From assembly GCF_032854445.1 (NCBI RefSeq), contig NC_088295.1, forward strand, positions 21,935,385-21,999,384: a DNA stretch of 64,000 bases. The letters are read 5' to 3'. The notes beneath the pieces were generated by a model that had not been told where the DNA came from, did no database searches, and saw nothing but the letters and a program-made list of their open reading frames with translations. This stretch comes from Liolophura sinensis (taxonomy: Eukaryota; Mollusca; Polyplacophora; Chitonida; Chitonidae). This document shows, one piece after another, positions 10,115 to 19,100 of the stretch; within the stretch, counting starts at the first letter, position 1; each line of letters opens with the position of its first letter. The position numbers were made by a program, and so were the translations under genes.

Positions 10115-13100
10115 GTAGCTTTTGATCAAGATACTGATTACTTCGGTTGTTGTTGTTGTTGCTGTTAAAGAGTCAATGTTATAGCACTACTGCTTGTCCT
10201 ATCTACAGGAAGAGCTACTTCTAGAAACGGAGCGCCGTCTGGGCCGTTGTAAAAGCTAGGATGACCCCTGTTGTTAGTCATTGAGCTCCCTCTCAGATGT
10301 TCATTGTGAAAAGCTGCTTCTTCAGTGAATTGGACGTCACTTAACCACTTTTGTTGGACCACATTTGGCTCCTGTTAATAGGCAATACAGAAAGATATCT
10401 AATAGCTCAAATCTAGCTGATCACTACTTACGTATCACCCAGCTTTGGTATTACCTTGATCCATAAGGACAATTTCACCAAAAATAAACAGTTCGACCCC
10501 CAACCTTACATTTGGGTAGGCACCCATTCCTTGAATCACCTGAAATGTAAATATGTCAAAACCAACATCGATAAACCATATCTGTCAAATCCTGATGTCT
10601 AAACTTTAAAATCCGACAAGAGGAACAGACAGCCATGTTGGAATTTCAATATCGGGCAGGGCGATTTACCGCAAAAATTTTATACCAGCCAGCATTCACC
10701 TTAAGAATAGTAAAGAGAATATTAGATTCAAAAGTTTAAAGGATTGGTGTCCAGATTTACTATTTATTCATAATTAGATACCCCTGCTTATATTGTTAAA
10801 TTGAGTGGTAAAAAAAATTTGAATAAAGTTAAAGTTACAGTAAAAGTTACCTGATGAGACTGGTTTTAATGCATTTTTCTGCCAAAACTCAGTAGTCTCT
10901 GTCGTCATACAAGTTCTACCTTCACAAGCTGTCAGTTTTGCCATTTAGTTCAATGTTTAAAAAGTTTGCAAGGGTGACAAGCACATCAAATTTATCCACA
11001 AAATGGTTTGCTGTTCTGCATACATTTGTAAAAACGAGTCGTCAAAGAATCCAGGAGTTAGCTTTTTTAAGTTTCCAGATAATTTTGCCCTCATGAAGGT
11101 TTGGATTTACAGCACAAGATGGAAGGATTTTGTATCTACCAAAAACAACCTTATCTGCTCTCGCCATTACAAAGCTGAAAAGTACGAGAGGAATACGAGC
11201 TGAATTCAAAATGGCACTGTAGACAGTAGTTGTGAAATACTATTAACTGAACTGAAACTGATAGATAGTAAACATTTGTACACTGACGCGGACGTTCACA
11301 TCATAAGTGCATTTATATTGTGCTGGACTATAATATGCCTCTTTTGGCATGGGCTGTTTGGAATGCCGACAATAGCAATGTACCCAGTAGTTATCATTAC
11401 ATATAGGTATGGGTTAAAATCCCTTGGGGAATAGAATGATATTTATTGTGAAGTGGACAGAGGGAGAGAATAGTAAATAAATATTAATCTTAAGATAAAC
11501 ACGTGAAATGCACAGTGTAACACAGAATAAAGCTATGGCGTACCCCTCCATGTTCTCAGTGTGAGTTGGAACAAGATAAGATCAAATTCAGCATCTGAAA
11601 ACTGGAATCTGAAGTCTGGACAGGGATGTCAGTGTCATAAGTCGTCTAATATGGGTTCAAATTGATATGGGAGTATATGTTCTTCTGTGTAGCTATTATT
11701 CATCACGAAAATTACATGGTTTTGATTTAAATTTCTAGGTTATGCAGGCCAGCTAGACTTGGGTTGGCCATCTATGACGTCCACTGAGCCATATTGAGCG
11801 ACTGGTTGAGATAGGCTAGAGCAGTAAATCTATTGTTTTTTGGTGGAGTTAAAGTCATTATTACATCTCTCAGAAGCACTTCAGGTAACATACTATTTAA
11901 ACAAGTTATAATCTTTAAAATATGGACCAATAGCTAAATCTGGACACTAAAACTTTAAATGGCTGGATTACTGTTGAAATATAATTTACTGATGCTGGTT
12001 TTGACACATTTACATTTTGGGTGTTTTAGTGAATTGATGCCTACCAAATGTGAGGTAGGGTTCGAGTGGTTATTTTGGTGACCAACCAGCTTTGGGCTAG
12101 ATATTTAAATCCTTCTCTTAGTGCCTAAGGTTAATTCCTACGATTTCTTCCTTTGTTGTAAAGTAGTCAGTGTATGATCCATCAACTTAAAAGCTCTTGC
12201 GGTAAACACTAAAGAAAGAGTACACACACATTGAATTCCGTGGCCTTCTAATGAGAGAAAACTTCCCTTGTTATGATTTTCAGTCCACCACCCAGCAAAA
12301 CTATAAACAGGCAGTCATATTTGACATTTATAAGCTTTACACTCATCAGTGTTGTGTGGAGTGGTCCTTCACAGCGGATGATGTTTGTATGTGAAGAACA
12401 GCCACCAGCATTGTGAAAAATTGGCACACTAGGCGTACATTGTTGTTTGTTCAGAATTTTGTTGTATTTTCAGTATACAAACGAACAGTTTGAGCAGAAG
12501 AGAAGCAGATTTTGGTCCAATAAAAATGGAATCCTCTCTGCTTGGGACTGCTGATCGAGAAAATGTCATGTAGGAAAGGCTACGGAGGTTCTAAGTGCGG
12601 ATAGGAAAACACCCAGTGAAAGGGACCTCTGTCAGACGTTGTGTCATTAGAATACAGTGTTTAATTCATGAATAGACTACATGTAATGTATATGGTAATA
12701 CATGTATTAAAGTAAATCTGATGGTTGGTTGTGAAAATCTGTACTAAGTACACTGGTTTTATTGTATGAGCATAGAGAGCATCACCCTGCACTGTGATCA
12801 GCATGGAGGTGTGGCTGAGGTGTGCCTGAAACACAGCGTTGAAACTAGCACTGAGGAGCATGGTGTGGGTGAAAATCAGAATTGTTTAAATGTGGGCATT
12901 TGGGCCAAAAACTGCAGTTGTTGAAATCTGGACAGTAAAATGGAATGGAAAACAAAAATGCCTCCCCCCCCACAAATGTCCCTCTGAAAACGCCCCCCTC
13001 CTCATCAATCAAGGTGGATTCCAAAAGCCTGTACCCTATTTGTTCTAAAATTTGGCACACCTGGTATGCTGATTTTAGCTTATATATATGTAATTCTAGC

Positions 13101-16100
13101 AGGAATATTGATGTTTTTTTTCTCATATGGTTAGACGATCTAATGAACAACACACTCATATCTTTACTTTTCCAAAAGGAAGGTATAGAAATGTAATATT
13201 CTGCTTTCAACACTACTAATATCTTTCCAAATTTTAGAAGGTTTAGGTACATAAATTGGACAAAAAATGCTGTCCATGGAATAAATGTACTCATTTACAT
13301 ATATATACTCTTCCCCTGTGTAGCCCTTGCTATTATGATTTGCTCCTTCTGCATCTGTTGTGTTGAGTAGAACAGCTAGTTGAGACTCTAGCCTGGCTTA
13401 TGATCAACTATAAGTTTTCTTAGTCAGAGTTCTGCTTTGCTTCTTGATTTGACTCGTTTTCAACTTCATGCCTTTGCATGAACCTTACCTTGTTTAAGGG
13501 TGCTAATATTTCCTCAGTCGTTGTGTGAAGCGGTGGAATGATGGAAATGTGTAATGTATGTCATCTAATGGTATATACAGAGTCAACAGAACTCTCTAAT
13601 TCAATACATACATGGCGCTAGTACAAAGCAAATAATCTCTTAGGAGCAACTATCTTTAAAAACAAGGCAACCTCTGACACTGGAATCCTGATATACTCAT
13701 GCTGTGATGAATTCCATGATCACATACAGTTGTGTACACATACATTATGTGCATGTTAAAACATGCCTTATGTGATCTGATGCGTCCTATAAACATGCGC
13801 CACAACTGCATTCAAATAAATATCTTAGGCAATTAAATACATGAGATTGTTTTGAGCAAAGTCAGTGAAGAACTTGAATAAGAATTTTATTTCCTGTAAA
13901 TGGAAAACATATTGTATTTGCCCAGATCGTAAAATAATACTTTTAGTTCTGAAAACTACATTTTCCCAGTAGGATAGCAACCTAACCTGTACTTTCTAAA
14001 TAAACCTCAAATCACTTTTCTATTATCAGTATGACTCTCAGAAGACTCATTTCAGGAATGAATTAAATATGCTGTATTGTGTCAAAGTAGTATAATGTAG
14101 ATGATTAATACCCTATAAATTTATTTATTTATTTGATCGGTGTTTTACGCTGTACTCAAGAATATTTCACCTATAGGACAGCGACCAGCATTATGGTGGG
14201 AGGAAATTGGGTGAAGGTTGCTGGCAGACCTTTCTACGTAGGGTCAGAAAGGAAGCCAGCAATAGCTGGCTTGCACTCACAGCGACCGTATTCGTGAGAG
14301 GATTCTGGGTCCTTGTGCCTTGGCCAACCATCTCGGCCCTAGATGACTCTGTAAAGGCACAAATGTCGAATAGAGTACTAGTATGCAGGAATCTTCAGAA
14401 TCTCCTCAGTGTAGTGTAACCTGTTTTGGTACAACATGCCAAGAGAAAAACGTGTAGGTAAACACTTCAGTTTCATGGAAAATTTCACATTTTTGCGCAA
14501 ATATTCAAATTTTTGCCAAGATTATAGTTCATTGCTAATCAAGGGTAGTGCATTCTGTCATTACTCCTTGTAAGTAAATTTATCATTTGTGAAGTTGACA
14601 TTTCATGGTTTAAACTTTTGTTTCCGACAAAATGTGTGACCAGATCAAGGAAATTCATTCAGTCAGTTTTGTTTCAGACAAAATGTGTGACCAGATCAGT
14701 GATGCTATCTTGGATGCTCATATCAAACAAGACCCAGATGCCAAGGTTGCCTGTGGTATGTGATTCGTTTTTATACAAAATTCAGGTATCCAGAGACCAA
14801 ATGGTAAAATCACCATATGTTGTTAGAGAGGGGAACTGGTTCGTAGAGCTTGGTTGGTATTTTAAGTATTTCATTTGTTCACATCTCCATGAGATGAGAT
14901 CTCCATAAGACAATTCACAGTGTAATAGTATATATAATACTAAAGAAAACATGCTAAATGTTGTATATATTTTACCAACAGACTGTATTACATGTGTGTT
15001 TTGTAGAGCTGCTGTCAAATTTCTGAAGGTTGTTTTTTGTTTATTCAGAGTGTGTGGCTAAGACAGGGATGGTGTTGGTGTGTGGGGAAATCACATCAGA
15101 GGCTGTTGTGGATTACCAGGATGTTATCCGTCAAACTGTCCGTCAGATTGGCTATGATCAGTCAAAGAAAGGTAGAGTCCAGGACATGCCCATGGGGTTT
15201 ACATGTATTGTCATCTCAGCAATGTTTTTTTTTTGTGTGTTTTGGTTTTTTGTGTAAGTGAAAAAATTCTTGAGTATGGCCTTTATAATAAGCAATAATC
15301 TAATAAATAAATTTTTTTATTTGGTAATTCTTTAATGTACATTTTTTGGCATCTGCACAAAAGTTGTGGAATGAAAACAAATTTCCATAAGAAAATACCA
15401 GTGCACAGACCTGTTTATAGACTGTAATGTTAGGCCCTGTGTTAAATTGTATCGGGGGCTTGTATGTGATTGTAGGCTTTGACTACAAGACGTGTAATGT
15501 GTTGGTGGCTATCGAGCAGCAGAACCGAGAGGCTCGTAACCATGTCCACAAGGAGGACACTGAAGAGGAGATAGCAGCAGGAGATCAGGTAAACCCAGTG
15601 ATCAATAGTTTTTACATCAGATGTTTTGTAATAATACAGTCAAACCTGTTGTATGCGGCTAATGAAGGGACACGTAAAAAGTGGCCGCATATGACAGTTG
15701 GCCACATAAGACAGGTTGTGAAGACCAAGCCAAATCAAAACTGAATTAAGTTTCAGGAAATCTACACATGAAGGCCTACGTAATAATCTTATACATAATT
15801 GTTACAGCTCTAATGTGTTCTCCTACATAAATTTCACAGAAATATAACAATTGTAGTAAAATAATAACTCAATAATTTCAAGTTTTGTGGGGTAGACCTA
15901 TGGACTTCGCGCATTTAACAGGCGATTACAGAAAGAGTTTCAGCTGAGGGCACGCATGACAGAAGTTTCTTTCCATCATTGTCAAACCCTAAAAAGCCAT
16001 GTGCTAGTTTGGCCTACATAGCTATAAATGACTATTCTAACAAAGTTTTGGACTGTAAATGGCAGACTGCTGAGATGTTTAATCATATTTGCCATTACTG

Positions 16101-19100
16101 GTGAAACAACAACAACAACTCGTACACGAGTACGAGCGAAGGAAGATCAATTTCTCCATGTGTCCGGTACAGGCAATATTTTGGCCACGCGAAATGAAAA
16201 CACAACACCATTTGCATGCAAAGATAATGGCCAAGCAAGCCAGATAATTTGTCAAAGAAACCATTCATGGGAGGAACCACAGGAGGTCAGATTATATCCG
16301 ATTATATCGGAGTCTGCCCGCAGTTTATGGCATTCACAACGGGAACCTCAGTATGGAGCTAATCCACTGCCACAGTGCAGGGGTATCCGGACAATAACCA
16401 GCTAAGCCTGATTAAAGAACAATAGACTTCAGTGCTATTGACCAATAATGTTCACACTTCACTTGTCGTCACAAAGTGGCAGGTTGTAACTTTTAATTAC
16501 TACAAAAACCATTGAAGCCGAGTGGTCGCCATTTTGAAATTCTTGAATGTCCGATGCGGCAATCATCGTTACTGTTGAAAGTCTCAGCCGCTCATTACAG
16601 GATGATGTAGAAGTTGGTGGCAAAATATATTGGCCACTGGACGCGTTGGACAGGTGCCCGCATAATACAGGTCGTTTGACATGGAAAACTGTTCGGTCGT
16701 GGCAGAGAGTGGCCGCTTAGGGCAGATAGACGCTGATTACAGGTGGCCGTAGGAACAGGTTTGACTGTATCTGATTTGAAGTCGCGATATACATTTATTT
16801 ATTGAGTAAGAAGTTGATTCTGGTAAAAAAAAAATCATTCTGACTGATGGTGTCTACATTCCAAAGTTAATGGGTGCCTCAAATGAAACAGAAGCATCAC
16901 TTATTTGCTCCTGTTTGAGATAGAGTTTATGAGATGATGGAGACTGCTTTGGTAGCCTAATGGTTATAGCGTCTGCCTTGAAGTCGGAAGACACAGGATC
17001 AAACTTGGGTCAGGTCATACCAAAGATTTTCAAAATGGAACTTGTTACTGCCTCATTTGGCACTTTGCCCTGAGAGGATAGAGCGAGAAGACAGAGCTGG
17101 TTGACCCAGTGTCTGTCTGATGTGACTCGGTAGGGTGTGTTACCAGGTGTCTTTGGCACTATACCTCAGTGGTGTAAGCACTTATTCTCATCATGGACCA
17201 GCAGGAAGACACATTATATATAAACACCTAAGGACTCCTCATCTTCATATGACTGAATAATTGTCAAATACGACACAAAACCCCAAGCATACATGCATGT
17301 ATTAGGTATCTGACATTTAACTGGTCTGTAAAAGGTCTGCATATACAAGACACTATGACCAGCCAAAACCCCCTTGATCAATTATCCCCAGTGTAATTAA
17401 TTCAGTGACATTTGGGCCATCCTTAAAAAATTCATTGTTAGGTATCCCAACCCTACCAGGAAAAATGGGATTTGGCAGTAAGGAAATTTTCTTGCTAATG
17501 AAAAAGACAGTTTAAAGAAATCAATGTTGAGGGAGGAAAAAAAAACCAAGGACAGGAATTCCATTAAAATCAATTAAAACCTTTTAAAGTAGGGCCTGTC
17601 GAATTGCTGATAGGGTTATCCACAGCCACATCAATCTAAAAAGTTTGAACTATTTATTTATTGTTTGAAAAATATTTTAAATTCTAAACGAACAGGTTAT
17701 ACTAGTAGGTGAGCTCTAGTTGGATTTTGTATTTATTAAGATTCATTATACTTCTTATATCTTTTAATTTTTACAGTGAACTGTCCAAATGATCCTTTTT
17801 CAATATTTGTTTTACCGTTAGTTGTAGTTTTAACGTGGAAAAATTTAATAATAAAACAAAATAGAATTTTCTTCTGATGACAAATGCTAGGCATTGGGCC
17901 AATATTAAAAGAAAGAAGATATTAAACATACCGAATGTATTGTAGTGTGAAACAGATTTGTGCTGTTCTTGATTTAAGTATATTTTGAAGTCTGAATGCT
18001 CTTCTCAGGGTTTGATGTTCGGGTACGCCACAGATGAAACAGAAGAGTGCATGCCCCTGACTGTTGTACTTGCACACAAACTCAATGCTAAAGTTGCTGA
18101 ACTTCGTCGTAATGGTGGTCTCCCCTGGGCAAGACCAGATACTAAAACACAGGTAAAAGTGCATAGCTGTTTAAACTATTCCTTTACATGAACATGTAAG
18201 CATGAAAGACTGTATGTTCTGAACAAATCAAAGGACAGACATGTACAAAGATTTCTTCCTCGGTAGTTAGATTCAGGGTTCGCACGGGTCCTTGAAAATC
18301 TTGAAAGTACTTGAATTTTATTTTTGTAATTCAAGGACTGAAAAGTGCTTGATTTTGTTTGTGTCACGGGAATCTGTGAATCATCTGGCAACGGGCATGC
18401 ACCTAAAGCAGCCTCCAGTGGTATGTACGCGGTCAGAGTTTTGCGCAACTACAGACTTCCTTTTCTCTGCCAGAGGGTGCTAAGATCGCAAGTTTTTGGG
18501 TTTGGCGGTAAGAACTTATGTTGTAGTCATTGAGAGTGATTTGGTGCATGAGAAAAAGTATTAGAGATGTCAGGCAACTGTCGTTTTAGCGATGAATGGC
18601 TGCAGTTCCTCAGATTTCAAAGACTGGCTTGTGCGCGACGCCAGCAATGTGATTTGGGCATACTGCCGATTGTGTCTCCGAAGTATAGATGTCTCCAGCA
18701 TGGGCAAGTCCCTTACTGGACTACTCGTAACTGACAGTGGCACTGTTTACAAACATGGGCGTAGTGCAGAAATATTTTAAGCTACGCTTTTTATTCTGAT
18801 GGACAGTGAAAAATTGATAAGAATCAGTGATGGGTTGTCTGATTATCAGTGATGTCTGCACCGACTGAAGGTTATGGCACCAACACTAGGCTGCGTACCG
18901 GTCGAATGCCCTAGCATGGCTGTACCACGCTTGCAAAATCACCTAAACAAATTTTCAAGCTGCGCCTGTTGTCGCAGTTTGTACGCAAAAGCGGAGATTG
19001 TGACTGTCCTTTGAGGTACTTGAATTTGTATTTTAAGTACTTGAAAGTCCTAAAAAAATTTTGGCCATCAGGCGTGCGAACCCTGTAGATTACTATAAAT

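Noticed and set aside
10165-10362. 65-codon minus-strand open frame just inside MAT-B intron 1
   Set aside because: No start context, domain or splice evidence.
12845-13294. 149-codon minus-strand open frame in MAT-B intron 1
   Set aside because: No recognisable domain, biased composition, and no splice or promoter support.
16028-16405. 125-codon open frame inside the pogo-like element
   Set aside because: No transposase or HTH motif; it does not begin with ATG and lies wholly inside a non-autonomous element.
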